From positions 1 to 37,195 of the forward strand of contig QHNQ01000027.1 of the NCBI GenBank assembly GCA_003218135.1: a DNA stretch of 37,195 nt, in the 5' to 3' direction. A program made the translations under genes and the position numbers. Under the pieces are notes generated by a model. That model was not told the origin of the DNA. It searched no databases and worked only from the letters and a program-made list of their open reading frames with translations. This document shows positions 1 to 7,812 of this stretch, piece by piece (the first letter of the stretch is position 1; every line of letters begins with the position of its first letter). The DNA is from Verrucomicrobiota bacterium. GTDB lineage: Bacteria > Verrucomicrobiota > Verrucomicrobiia > Chthoniobacterales > UBA10450.

Positions 1-563
1 ACATATCCGAGGATTTTCCCGTCGGGCGCGCGGACTGCAGCAACAATATCAGTGACTGGCCGTTCATCGGATAAGCGGGGATGAACAGACGAGATAATGG
101 CTTCTTCGGATGCAGCTGCTTGCTGGCGCCAGTATTGGGACGCAAAATCTTTGCCTATCACTCCTGGGGCAGTCGGGATCGATGCAACCAAGGCGCCATC
201 CGCACCAGCGAGAAACATGCCGTCAATATTCGGATGCGAATAGAAGGCGGAGTTAAGCCATTGCTGGCCGGCGGGCGCAGGGTCAGGCCCGCTGAGAATT
301 TTGGCGACCTCGGGAAGTGTCTGATAATAATTAATGATGGCACTACTGCGGCTGAGATCGTGGCCGACCAAATGGCTCACGAGCTGGACCAAAGTTTGTC
401 GGTCGCGCAAGATCCTCGATTCCAGGGTGTCGCGCAGAATCGTATAAGAAACAATTAGGGTCAGGATCGATGGGATCCAGCCCGCCAGAAGAATAGGAAA
501 AACAATCTTGAAACGATCGAGATGATGGCGCCTTCGTTTCGTTGTTGGATCTCCCAGCTGCAT
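1..563 (-). CDS. Membrane-anchored Cache-domain sensor protein, N-terminal part (partial)
   Basis: The reverse strand is open from an ATG at 563 to the window edge (about 187 codons, no stop), so the C-terminal output domain is missing. A basic N-terminus (KRRRHH) is followed by one transmembrane segment at about residues 20-42. Next comes a periplasmic-looking region with the features of a double-Cache ligand-binding domain: helical start (LVQLVSHLVGHDLS), then GMFLAGADGALVAS, IGKDFASQYW and DIVAAVRAPDGKILGY. Proteins with this architecture are histidine kinases, diguanylate cyclases or chemoreceptors that sense small molecules; which one cannot be decided here. The frame stays open upstream of the ATG to a TGA, so a GTG or TTG start up to about 50 bases earlier is possible. 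It is divergent from the glycosyltransferase at 832. Confidence 0.75.
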   Translation of the reverse strand, partial: MQLGDPTTKRRRHHLDRFKIVFPILLAGWIPSILTLIVSYTILRDTLESRILRDRQTLVQLVSHLVGHDLSRSSAIINYYQTLPEVAKILSGPDPAPAGQQWLNSAFYSHPNIDGMFLAGADGALVASIPTAPGVIGKDFASQYWRQQAAASEEAIISSVHPRLSDERPVTDIVAAVRAPDGKILGY

Positions 564-656
564 GCCTGCCTTTTTGCGAAAAAATTGGCGTACCACGGTC
601 AACCTGCTGGCCGTCTCAGGCAAGGGCGAATGTCATATTGAAGGAGGTTTAGGCCG

Positions 657-809
657 GTGCAAACCTTTCGACGGGCGCTACGCCCGCACGGGCGACGGAG
701 AGATTACCAACTAGTTGCTCGTCCAATTAAGAACATCGATAGGAGACCGCTGTGTATCAACACAATGCGAACCGGCCTTTCGTGGGTGAACATACGATTT
801 TTGGATTGA
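657..809 (+). CDS. Possible 50-codon small ORF with strong Shine-Dalgarno (unconfirmed)
   Basis: A GTG at 657 lies 9 bases after AAGGAGG (641-647), the best Shine-Dalgarno match in this intergenic region. The frame runs to a TGA at 807, giving an Arg-rich 50-residue peptide (start MQTFRRALRPHGRRRDYQ). It ends 22 bases before the glycosyltransferase start, so it could be a leader peptide. I recognise no family and the composition is unremarkable, so it may be chance. Confidence 0.2.
   Translation: MQTFRRALRPHGRRRDYQLVARPIKNIDRRPLCINTMRTGLSWVNIRFLD
672..694 (+). promoter_or_regulatory. Overlapping alternative GC hairpins upstream of the glycosyltransferase
   Basis: CGGGCG (672-677) can pair with CGCCCG (681-686) over a 3-base loop. 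The same CGCCCG overlaps a second pairing, GCCC (682-685) with GGGC (690-693). The two pairings exclude each other. No T-run follows, so it is not a standard terminator. Leader attenuation or a protein-binding site is possible, but nothing here proves function. Confidence 0.2.
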
Positions 810-831
810 CGCAACCGATGGAAACGTCATC

Positions 832-2382
832 ATGTCGCCCTTACTGCCTCAATCACTGGCGGCCATAGCAGATCCCATGGAAGGAAGCGTTGGACATATT
901 ATTTGGACGGTTTGCTACCTGAGCACGCTCATTGGCCTTTCAGCTTACGGCATACACCGCTATTTCATCATCTATCTGTACCTGAAAAATCGGAAGCGTC
1001 CGCCGGAGCCATCCCGTTATTTCGAACAACTGCCAAAGGTGACGATGCAGTTGCCGATCTTTAACGAGGTGTATGTCGCGGAGCGATTGATCCGTTCCGT
1101 GAGCGAACTGGATTATCCGCGGGAGCTTCTGCAAATCCAGGTGCTGGACGATTCAACCGACGAGACTCGCGAGATCACTGCCTCGTGCGCGGAGGAGTTG
1201 CGCCAGCGGGGCTTTAACGTCCAACTCATTCACCGGGTCGATCGCATCGGATTCAAGGCCGGCGCACTGGCTGTGGGACTCGACGCTGCAGAAGGCGAAT
1301 TCCTGGGTATCCTTGATGCTGATTTCGTCCCGCAGAGGGATTTGCTACAGCGCACCATCCATTTCTTCACTGATCCAAAAGTGGGAATGATCCAGACCCG
1401 CTGGGGTCATTTGAATCGCGGATATTCATTGCTGACTCGCATGCAGGCGATTTTTTTGGATGGGCATCTCTTGCTTGAGCAAACTGCGCGCAGCCGCAGC
1501 GGCCGGTTTTTCAATTTCAATGGTACCGCCGGTCTCTGGCGACGTTCTTGTATCGAACAAAGTGGCGGCTGGCAGGCTGACACATTGTGCGAAGACCTGG
1601 ACCTTAGCTATCGCGCCCAGCTTGCGGGCTGGAAATTTGTTTACCTTGCCGACGTAGTCACTCCGGCCGAGCTGCCGGTCGACATGAACGGCTTCAAATC
1701 CCAGCAGCATCGCTGGACCAAAGGTTCGATCCAAACCTGCAAAAAGTTGTTACCGACAATCTGGCGCAGCCGTCTGCCGTTTCCGATAAAGCTCGAAGCC
1801 ACCGGGCATTTAATGTCGAATTTCGCTTACCTGCTGCTTGCCTTTCTATGCGTCCTCTTGCATCCCTCGACCGGAGCGCCCGAGGGGGGCTGGCTCCGCA
1901 CGTTGCTGGTCGATATTCCGATCTTTCTTGCAGCATCGGTCTCGGTCGCGGTGTTTTATATTTGCGCTCAACGCGAGCTGCATCCACGGACATGGATGCG
2001 GGAGATCCTTTTTCTGCCATGTCTGCTTGCCTTGGGAATTGGTCTGTCACTGAATAATGCGCGAGCGGTGCTGGAGGCGCTGATCAATCACAAATCCGAT
2101 TTCACACGGACGCCGAAGTACGGGATTGAACGCAAATCGCAGCCGTGGCGTAGCTGCAAATATCGCCCGCTCAAATCAGCACTTCCCCTGGCGGAGTTGG
2201 CCTTCGCCATCTATTTCAGCTATTTTGTGGTGTTCGCCGTCGTACACGGCCAGTTCCTTTCGGTGCCGTTCCTGTTGATGTTCCAGGCTGGCTTCTTCTA
2301 CGTTTGTTTCTCCTCTCTCGGCAGTCACTGGTCAAAAATCAATTTCGATAGCTCACGCGCGACTGCCGCAATTCCTGCGTGA
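832..2382 (+). CDS. Processive family-2 glycosyltransferase (cellulose/mannan synthase-like)
   Basis: This 516-residue inner-membrane protein should polymerise a beta-linked polysaccharide from nucleotide sugars and may also export it. An N-terminal TM segment (about 22-50) precedes a cytosolic GT-A domain with the full processive set: DD at 106-107, DAD at 162-164, CEDLD at 253-257 and QQHRW (QxxRW) at 291-295. Several TM helices follow (about 325-345, 360-385, 390-410, 455-500). There is no PilZ domain, unlike BcsA, and the motif spacing is closer to CslA/glucomannan-synthase-like bacterial proteins. The start is ATG 832 with a weak upstream GGA; ATG 877 is an alternative. The stop overlaps the next gene (GTGA), so the transferase and the L,D-transpeptidase are probably translated together. 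The polymer made is not predictable. Confidence 0.88.
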   Translation: MSPLLPQSLAAIADPMEGSVGHIIWTVCYLSTLIGLSAYGIHRYFIIYLYLKNRKRPPEPSRYFEQLPKVTMQLPIFNEVYVAERLIRSVSELDYPRELLQIQVLDDSTDETREITASCAEELRQRGFNVQLIHRVDRIGFKAGALAVGLDAAEGEFLGILDADFVPQRDLLQRTIHFFTDPKVGMIQTRWGHLNRGYSLLTRMQAIFLDGHLLLEQTARSRSGRFFNFNGTAGLWRRSCIEQSGGWQADTLCEDLDLSYRAQLAGWKFVYLADVVTPAELPVDMNGFKSQQHRWTKGSIQTCKKLLPTIWRSRLPFPIKLEATGHLMSNFAYLLLAFLCVLLHPSTGAPEGGWLRTLLVDIPIFLAASVSVAVFYICAQRELHPRTWMREILFLPCLLALGIGLSLNNARAVLEALINHKSDFTRTPKYGIERKSQPWRSCKYRPLKSALPLAELAFAIYFSYFVVFAVVHGQFLSVPFLLMFQAGFFYVCFSSLGSHWSKINFDSSRATAAIPA

Positions 2383-3287
2383 CAAAATCGAGATTGTCGA
2401 GTAAAAGAGTGCGCATGCTTCGCGGCTTGGCATTGATTTTCAGTCTCATTTTGATTGCGCCCGTCTTCGCGATCACCCCGCTGGACACCTCCAGCGAGAT
2501 TATCATCAGTGTGCGCGACCAAAAGCTGATGCTTGTGCAAAACGGCGGAAAAGTGGTCACCTATCCGGTGTCCACCTCCATGTTTGGTCTCGGAGATTCC
2601 TGGGGACGAATGACAACGCCTCTTGGTTATTTCGCCGTCGAGGAGAAAATCGGTGACACTGCACCAGTCGGCGCCGTCTTCCACAATCGACGATTAACCG
2701 GCGAAGTTCTGCAGCCAAACGCTCCCGGTCGCGACCCGGTGATCACGCGTATTATCTGGTTGCGTGGACTGGAAGCTCAAAACGCGCATGCCTATCATCG
2801 CTGCATCTACATTCATGGTACACCTCAGGAAAAAACAATTGGTCAACCTGCCAGTTACGGCTGCATCCGAATGAAATCGAGCGACATTACCGCTCTTTAT
2901 GATCGAGTCCCCCCTGGCGCGCTCGTGCAGATTATTCCGGACCGGCTCCCGAAAACGGTACAAGCACTGCCGGTTCAATTGACTCAGACTCTCGTGGCTG
3001 CGACCGCAGCACCTCAGACTCAAGCGGATAATCAAAGTCGGCACCCGAAAGTAGCGAAAGCGCCACGGATACAGCCCACAAACAGCGGTATTGATGTGAG
3101 CGCACTGGCCGGACCACCTGATCATTTGACGCAGAACCAGCCACCAGCGCAGGATGCAACCGAGAGTCAAGATCAGAGGAGACCGGCGAAGAAAGGCCGC
3201 AGTCTGACTGTCGAGCAAATGCGAATGGCTGGAGCGCTAGCTGCCGAGCGGAAAAAGCTGAAGCTCGCATCGGGCAAGCGCTTGTAA
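2379..3287 (+). CDS. L,D-transpeptidase (YkuD/ErfK family)
   Basis: A secreted 302-residue enzyme expected to form 3-3 cross-links in peptidoglycan or attach proteins to it in the periplasm. A signal peptide spans roughly residues 13-31 (MLRGLALIFSLILIAPVFA). The YkuD domain covers about 40-187 and keeps the active site: His146 in IHGT and Cys162 in SYGCIRM (the usual SHGCIRM with Tyr in place of His). Residues 190-302 form a low-complexity Gln/Pro/Ala-rich tail ending in a basic segment, which may bind the wall. The start used is GTG 2379, overlapping the upstream stop. ATG 2415 is an alternative that leaves a tighter signal peptide. The partnership with the upstream polysaccharide synthase suggests envelope assembly (inference). 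Confidence 0.88.
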   Translation: MTKSRLSSKRVRMLRGLALIFSLILIAPVFAITPLDTSSEIIISVRDQKLMLVQNGGKVVTYPVSTSMFGLGDSWGRMTTPLGYFAVEEKIGDTAPVGAVFHNRRLTGEVLQPNAPGRDPVITRIIWLRGLEAQNAHAYHRCIYIHGTPQEKTIGQPASYGCIRMKSSDITALYDRVPPGALVQIIPDRLPKTVQALPVQLTQTLVAATAAPQTQADNQSRHPKVAKAPRIQPTNSGIDVSALAGPPDHLTQNQPPAQDATESQDQRRPAKKGRSLTVEQMRMAGALAAERKKLKLASGKRL

Positions 3288-3437
3288 CCTTCCGTCGCGG
3301 CCACACCACCAAGCCCACCAGCAGCGAAGGCTCTGAACAGGCCATCGTTGCCACGTGTGGATGCCAGCCGCGAATTGTTTGGGTTGACAATCGCAACTGT
3401 GCTCACGAGCGTTCGTTCCACAAAAGTTTGATTTGCA

Positions 3438-3683
3438 ATGGCCAATACGAGATCAGCCGCCAAACGCTCGCGCCAGACGTTAAAACGTACGCTTCGCAAT
3501 CGGAGTGTCCTAACGCGTTTACGTACTATGCACAAGGGAGTTCGTTCCGCGGAAGCTTCCGGGGATCAAATTCGTGCGCTAATCTCCGCAATCGATAAAG
3601 CTGCCAAGCGCGGAATCATTCACGAAAACGCAGCGAATCGTCGCAAGGCGCGACTCAACAAAGCGCTCGCCGCGGTGAAGTAG
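3438..3683 (+). CDS. rpsT: 30S ribosomal protein S20
   Basis: An 81-residue, strongly basic protein with the standard S20 layout: MANTRSAAKRSRQ at the start, a helical hairpin, then IDKAAKRGIIHENAANRRKARLNKAL. S20 binds 16S rRNA early in assembly of the small subunit. Length and both signature regions match the family. The Shine-Dalgarno is weak. A TTGACA box at 3384-3389 is the only promoter-like element nearby, with no good -10 at the right spacing. Hairpin-rich DNA follows (3688-3773). Confidence 0.96.
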   Translation: MANTRSAAKRSRQTLKRTLRNRSVLTRLRTMHKGVRSAEASGDQIRALISAIDKAAKRGIIHENAANRRKARLNKALAAVK

Positions 3684-3687
3684 TACG

Positions 3688-3773
3688 CTGTAACCGCCTC
3701 GCTGTGCGAGGCGCGGTGCTGGTGTGTTTGCGATGCATGCTCTTTGCGCGTCTCACCGAGACGCAGCTACAGT
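3688..3773. repeat. REP-like double-hairpin element after rpsT
   Basis: Two perfect hairpins lie in this intergenic stretch: CGCCTCG/CGAGGCG (3695-3713, loop CTGTG) and GCGTCTC/GAGACGC (3748-3764, loop ACC). The unit is bounded by CTGTA (3688-3692) and CTACAGT (3767-3773), which are nearly inverted. No T-run follows either stem, so it fits a palindromic intergenic repeat better than an intrinsic terminator, though it may still end rpsT transcripts. The CTACAGT edge recurs at 9529. Confidence 0.5.
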
Positions 3774-3816
3774 AAATGCCCTTTGCATATCGCATTGACC
3801 GGATAAATTCTGTGGA

Positions 3817-4407
3817 ATGATCCCTGCGCTTCTCCTCGTTACATCAGCGATTCTTTTTCGCATCCTGGTTGGCTTTTTTGGACCAATCGACGCCGTCGGC
3901 TGGATGAACTTCACGCCACTCGCTGCGATCGCGCTTTGCGGCGCGGCTTATTTCCCGACTCGCTACAAGCTGACTATTCCAATGGTTTCATTGCTCTTGT
4001 CGGATGTGGCTTTAAACGTCTTTCATTATCACGCGTCAATGGGGAGCCCATTTGTCATCTCGCATTACGTGGGATTTGCGCTCATTGGCTTGCTCGGCTG
4101 GTCGCTGCAAAACCGCGCTTCGTTGAAGACGCTGCTGCCGGCTTCAATTGCAGCGTCGCTGATCTTTTACTTTGTCACGAACTGCATCTCATGGCTGTAC
4201 GAGCCGAGTTATCCGAAGACGTTCGCTGGTTTCGTGCAGGCGCAAAGCATCGGGCTGCCCGTTTACAATGGCGCCACGCCTGCCTGGATGTTTTTGCGCA
4301 ATTCGCTTCTCGGTGATCTCCTTTTCACCGCGTTGTTCGTGGCGTGCATGAACTTCGGGCGAAAAACCAGCCGGCATGCTGGCGCTGCATTGCCTCGCGT
4401 CGCTTAG
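3817..4407 (+). CDS. DUF6580-type integral membrane protein
   Basis: A 196-residue polytopic protein with five to six hydrophobic segments. It has the family's recognisable pattern: NFTPLAAIALCGAAYF near the start, a PMVSLLLSDVALN helix, ISHYVGFALIGLLGW, then the ITN-like FVTNCISWL and YPKTFAGFVQA, ending with NSLLGDLLFTALF. The family has no established function; resemblance to substrate-binding subunits of small vitamin/metal transporters has been a guess only. The gene ends 5 bases before the preferred pdhA start, so it may be the first gene of the pdh transcription unit. Confidence 0.75.
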   Translation: MIPALLLVTSAILFRILVGFFGPIDAVGWMNFTPLAAIALCGAAYFPTRYKLTIPMVSLLLSDVALNVFHYHASMGSPFVISHYVGFALIGLLGWSLQNRASLKTLLPASIAASLIFYFVTNCISWLYEPSYPKTFAGFVQAQSIGLPVYNGATPAWMFLRNSLLGDLLFTALFVACMNFGRKTSRHAGAALPRVA

Positions 4408-4412
4408 ATTTC

Positions 4413-5390
4413 ATGCAGCCGGGAGAGCAGCGCGACGAAGTCGAAATGCTCTCGCTGATGCTGTTGATCCGGCGTTTCGAGGAACGCGCCAGCCAGCAGT
4501 ATCAAGCGCAGAAGATTGGCGGTTTCTGCCACCTTTACATCGGCCAGGAAGCAGTTGTGACCGGCGCTGTGGCGGCCGTTCGCGACGATGATTACATCAT
4601 TACCGCGTACCGCGATCACGCCCACGCTCTTGCACGGGGCACGAGTGCAAATGCATGCATGGCCGAACTGTTCGGTAAAGCAACGGGTTGCTCACGCGGA
4701 TTGGGTGGCTCGATGCATTTTTTCGACAAGCACCATCACATGTATGGTGGCCACGCGATTGTCGCCGCACATGTTCCGTTGGGAGTGGGACTGGCTTTTG
4801 CCATCAAGTACCGGGGCGAAGATCGCGTCACGCTCTGTTTCTTTGGTGATGGAGCAATTAATCAAGGTGCCTTCCATGAAGCGCTGAATCTGGCCGCGTT
4901 GTATAAATTGCCGATCGTTTTTATTTGCGAAAACAATCTTTTCGCCATGGGCACTTCCGTGAAGAGATCGACGTCACTGAAGCAAATTGTCGATCGCGCG
5001 GAAGGCTACGACATCCCCGGAGAAATTGTCGATGGAATGAACTTTCGCGAAGTGCGCGACAAGATTTCCGAGGTCGTCGATTCGATCCGTAAAGAGCCGC
5101 ATCCGGCATTCCTGGAAGCGCGTACCTATCGATATCGCGGGCACTCCATGTCAGATCCAGCAAGTTACCGAACCAAGGATGAGCTGGAGAAATATCGGTT
5201 GGACGATCCGATTACACGTTTGCGGGCACAGCTTACGCGCGAGGGAAAATTGACCAACGAACAATTCGATCAGCTCGACAAGCGCGCGAAAGAAACAGTC
5301 ATGGCCGCGGTGAAGTTCGCTGAGGAGAGCCCCGACCCGCCGCTCGAAAAACTTTACGATTATACCTATGCCGATGGAGCAAAGGCATGA
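4413..5390 (+). CDS. pdhA: Pyruvate dehydrogenase E1 component, alpha subunit
   Basis: The thiamine-diphosphate-binding half of the E1 heterotetramer, which decarboxylates pyruvate and passes the acetyl group to lipoylated E2. The TPP/Mg motif begins GDG at residues 145-147 and continues through AINQGAFHEALN to ENN. IGGFCHLYIGQEA is the usual N-terminal substrate-site region. RYRGHSMSDPASYRTKDE is the loop conserved in alpha subunits. I chose ATG 4413 (325 residues), just after the upstream stop. The frame opens earlier (4344) but that would overlap the DUF6580 gene and add non-conserved residues. The last codons overlap pdhB as ATGA, so the two subunits are translationally coupled. Confidence 0.94.
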   Translation: MQPGEQRDEVEMLSLMLLIRRFEERASQQYQAQKIGGFCHLYIGQEAVVTGAVAAVRDDDYIITAYRDHAHALARGTSANACMAELFGKATGCSRGLGGSMHFFDKHHHMYGGHAIVAAHVPLGVGLAFAIKYRGEDRVTLCFFGDGAINQGAFHEALNLAALYKLPIVFICENNLFAMGTSVKRSTSLKQIVDRAEGYDIPGEIVDGMNFREVRDKISEVVDSIRKEPHPAFLEARTYRYRGHSMSDPASYRTKDELEKYRLDDPITRLRAQLTREGKLTNEQFDQLDKRAKETVMAAVKFAEESPDPPLEKLYDYTYADGAKA

Positions 5391-6370
5391 GAGAGATCAC
5401 TTATCGTCAGGCGCTCAATGAAGCGCTCGCAGAAGAGCTCGAGCGTGATCCGAATGTATTTCTGATGGGCGAAGAGGTCGCCGAATACCAGGGTGCGTAC
5501 AAAGTTAGTTCAGGCTTGCTACAGCGGTTTGGTCCAAAACGCATCATCGATACTCCAATCAGCGAAAACGGATTCGCTGGGCTCGGGATCGGCGCGGCGA
5601 TGGTGGGCTTGCGGCCCATCATTGAGTTCATGACGTTCAGCTTCTCGCTGGTCGCATTCGATCAGGTGGTCAACAACGCGCCAAACATGTTCACGATGTC
5701 GGGCGGGCAATTTAATATCCCAATCACGTTTCGCGGACCGAACGGACCAGCGCACCAGCTCGGCGCTACGCATTCGCATGCAATGGAAAATTTTTACGCC
5801 AGCGTGCCCGGTCTGAAGGTTTGCACGCCGGCCACGCCACGTGACGCAAAAGGTTTACTGAAGACTGCCGTGCGGGACAACAATCCGGTGCTGGTTCTCG
5901 AAGCGGAATTGCTCTACAGCTCCAAGGGAATGGTCGAGCCGCCGGATGAAGAGCTGCTCATTCCGCTGGGGAAAGCGGAAGTGAAACGTGAAGGCAGCGA
6001 TGTCTCAGTCATTTGTTACGCGCAGACGGTTCCACTGGCGCTCAAGGTCGCGGAACAACTGGAGGAAGAAGATATCTCTGCGGAAATCGTCGATCTCCGT
6101 TCGATTAAACCACTCGACGAGAAAGCAATTTACGATTCAGTCGCGAAGACACACCGCGTCGTGATTGTCGAACAAGATCATCCGTTCTGCGGAGTCGGGG
6201 CTGAAGTTTGCTATCGCATTCAGAAGAACATCTTTGATGAGCTCGATGCTCCAATCATCCGCGTATCACAAGAAGATGTTCCGATGCCCTACAACGAGTG
6301 CCTTGAGCACGCCGTGCTGCCGAACGCGGAAAAACTTACCGCGGCCGTGAAGCAGGTTTGCTACGCGTGA
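5387..6370 (+). CDS. pdhB: Pyruvate dehydrogenase E1 component, beta subunit
   Basis: The 327-residue beta subunit pairs with PdhA to form the E1 active site. Conserved regions include MGEEVAEYQGAYKVS, DTPISENGFAGLGIGAAM with the catalytic-site Glu60, the HQLGATHSHAMENFYASVPG segment holding active-site histidines near 123-131, and the C-terminal transketolase domain with EQDHPFCGVGAE. Length is normal. It starts inside the pdhA stop (ATGA), and a 27-base gap separates it from the E2 gene. No E3 (lipoamide dehydrogenase) gene is present in this window. Confidence 0.95.
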   Translation: MREITYRQALNEALAEELERDPNVFLMGEEVAEYQGAYKVSSGLLQRFGPKRIIDTPISENGFAGLGIGAAMVGLRPIIEFMTFSFSLVAFDQVVNNAPNMFTMSGGQFNIPITFRGPNGPAHQLGATHSHAMENFYASVPGLKVCTPATPRDAKGLLKTAVRDNNPVLVLEAELLYSSKGMVEPPDEELLIPLGKAEVKREGSDVSVICYAQTVPLALKVAEQLEEEDISAEIVDLRSIKPLDEKAIYDSVAKTHRVVIVEQDHPFCGVGAEVCYRIQKNIFDELDAPIIRVSQEDVPMPYNECLEHAVLPNAEKLTAAVKQVCYA

Positions 6371-6397
6371 GAAAACTCATCACCGGTCACCTTAGTT

Positions 6398-7801
6398 ATG
6401 CCTGAAATTCAGATGCCCAAATTGAGCGACACGATGACCGAGGGGACTCTGGTCGCGTGGAAGAAAAAGAAAGGCGATCACGTTTCAGCCGGCGAAGTGC
6501 TCGCCGAGATCGAGACGGATAAGGCGACAATGGAATGGGAATCGCCTGAGGACGGGACGCTCACAGAAATTTACGTCGAAGAAGGCGGCAAGGTGAACGT
6601 CGGCGACAGAATCGCGTTCATCGATGGTGAAGGCGAGGAAGCGCCAAAGAAAGAAGAGAAGGACGAAAAAGAGAAAAAGCCCGAAGGCAAAGAAGAGGAA
6701 AAGGAAAAGGCCGAGGAAAAAAACAAGCCAAAACCCGAAGCCGAGAAGGAGGAAAAAGAGGAGAAAGCGAAGCCTGAGAAGGAGGAAGCAAAAAAGGCCC
6801 CGGAGAAAAAGGAAGAGAAACCAAAAAAGGAAGAAAAGGCAGAGGAGCCTAGAGCAGAAAAGAAAAATGAAACCGAAAGGCCGGCGCCGAAAATCGAGAA
6901 GCCCGAAGAAGCGCGCGTGAAAGCGTCGCCCGTTGCACGCCGGATCGCGGCTGAGCTCGGCGTTGATCTTTCCAACGTAAAAGGTACAGGCCCGGAAGGT
7001 CGTGTCACCGAAACCGACGTGCGCGCTGCCGCGAAATCCGTAGCCGTGCTCGCCGACCGTGGCGGCGCAAAAGCTGAATCGAAGCCTGCGCCTGCGATTA
7101 AGGCAGGCGAAAGCGCGCGTATTCAACTCTCTGGAATGCGCAAGATCATTGCGCAGCGCCTCGTGGAAAGCCTTGGTCCGGTACCGCATTTTTACTTAAC
7201 AATCGACATAGATGCAGGACCGCTCATGGAAGCGCGCGAGGAATTGAAGTCTGCGGGTGAAGGTGCTGACGCCGCGAAAATCACCGTGAACGATTTTGTT
7301 TTAAAAGCGGCGGTGCAAGCCGCAGTCAAAGTGCCGCGGGTGAACGCCTCCTTTGATGGCGACGCGATCGCGCAGTATGCGGATGTCGATCTTGGAATCG
7401 CCGTTGCGATCGAAGATGGGCTGCTGACGCCAGTGATTCGCGCAGCGCAAAATAAATCGCTGCGTGAGATTAGCGAGGTTGCAAAAGATCTGGCGCATCG
7501 CGCGCGTAACAAGCGGATGAAGCCGGAGGAGTTTCAAGGCGGTACCTTCACCGTCTCAAACCTTGGTGGGATGGGCATCGACAGTTTCTCGGCTGTGATT
7601 AACCCACCGCAAAGTTTCATTCTCGCCGTTGGCAAGATCACGAAAGTCCCTGTGATCGACGATTGTGACCAAATCGTAGTCGGCCATCGCATGTCGCTTA
7701 CGATGAGCTGCGACCATCGCGTCATCGATGGCGCGCTAGGCGCCGAATACCTAAAGGAATTACGACATCTGCTTGAAAATCCAGCGTTGCTGCTCGTCTA
7801 A
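6398..7801 (+). CDS. pdhC: Dihydrolipoamide acetyltransferase (E2 of pyruvate dehydrogenase)
   Basis: The 467-residue core of the complex, transferring acetyl from lipoate to CoA. It has one lipoyl domain (about 1-77, lipoyl Lys42 in IETDKATME), a linker (about 78-172), a peripheral-subunit-binding domain (173-212, ASPVARRIAAELGVDLSNVKGTG) and a catalytic domain (about 240-467) with DHRVIDG at 439-445 (catalytic His440, Asp444). The linker is odd: almost entirely Lys and Glu with few Pro/Ala, whereas E2 linkers are usually Ala/Pro-rich. The DNA there is a long purine-rich stretch. It is the last gene of the pdhABC unit and converges with the DUF1232 gene 11 bases away. Confidence 0.95.
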   Translation: MPEIQMPKLSDTMTEGTLVAWKKKKGDHVSAGEVLAEIETDKATMEWESPEDGTLTEIYVEEGGKVNVGDRIAFIDGEGEEAPKKEEKDEKEKKPEGKEEEKEKAEEKNKPKPEAEKEEKEEKAKPEKEEAKKAPEKKEEKPKKEEKAEEPRAEKKNETERPAPKIEKPEEARVKASPVARRIAAELGVDLSNVKGTGPEGRVTETDVRAAAKSVAVLADRGGAKAESKPAPAIKAGESARIQLSGMRKIIAQRLVESLGPVPHFYLTIDIDAGPLMEAREELKSAGEGADAAKITVNDFVLKAAVQAAVKVPRVNASFDGDAIAQYADVDLGIAVAIEDGLLTPVIRAAQNKSLREISEVAKDLAHRARNKRMKPEEFQGGTFTVSNLGGMGIDSFSAVINPPQSFILAVGKITKVPVIDDCDQIVVGHRMSLTMSCDHRVIDGALGAEYLKELRHLLENPALLLV

Positions 7802-7812
7802 AAAGAAAACTC

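Noticed and set aside
81-458. Plus-strand 125-codon frame
   Set aside because: It is antisense to the Cache sensor, whose reverse-strand translation shows a clear TM segment and Cache motifs.
637-720. Cyclic-di-GMP (GEMM-type) or guanidine riboswitch before the polysaccharide synthase
   Set aside because: GCAAACC-like and hairpin fragments are present, but the conserved paired core and loop motifs could not be matched.
3384-3412. TTGACA as an rpsT promoter
   Set aside because: The -35 box is perfect but no acceptable -10 lies 16-18 bases downstream, so it is not listed as a feature.
4344-4412. Upstream extension of pdhA
   Set aside because: It would overlap the DUF6580 gene by 64 bases and adds residues that do not resemble E1-alpha N-termini.
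6485-7189. Long minus-strand and alternate-frame open frames (also 6571-7008 and 6624-6920) across the E2 linker
   Set aside because: They arise from the purine-biased Lys/Glu tract of pdhC; their products are low-complexity Phe/Leu/Ser or Arg/Lys strings without any domain.
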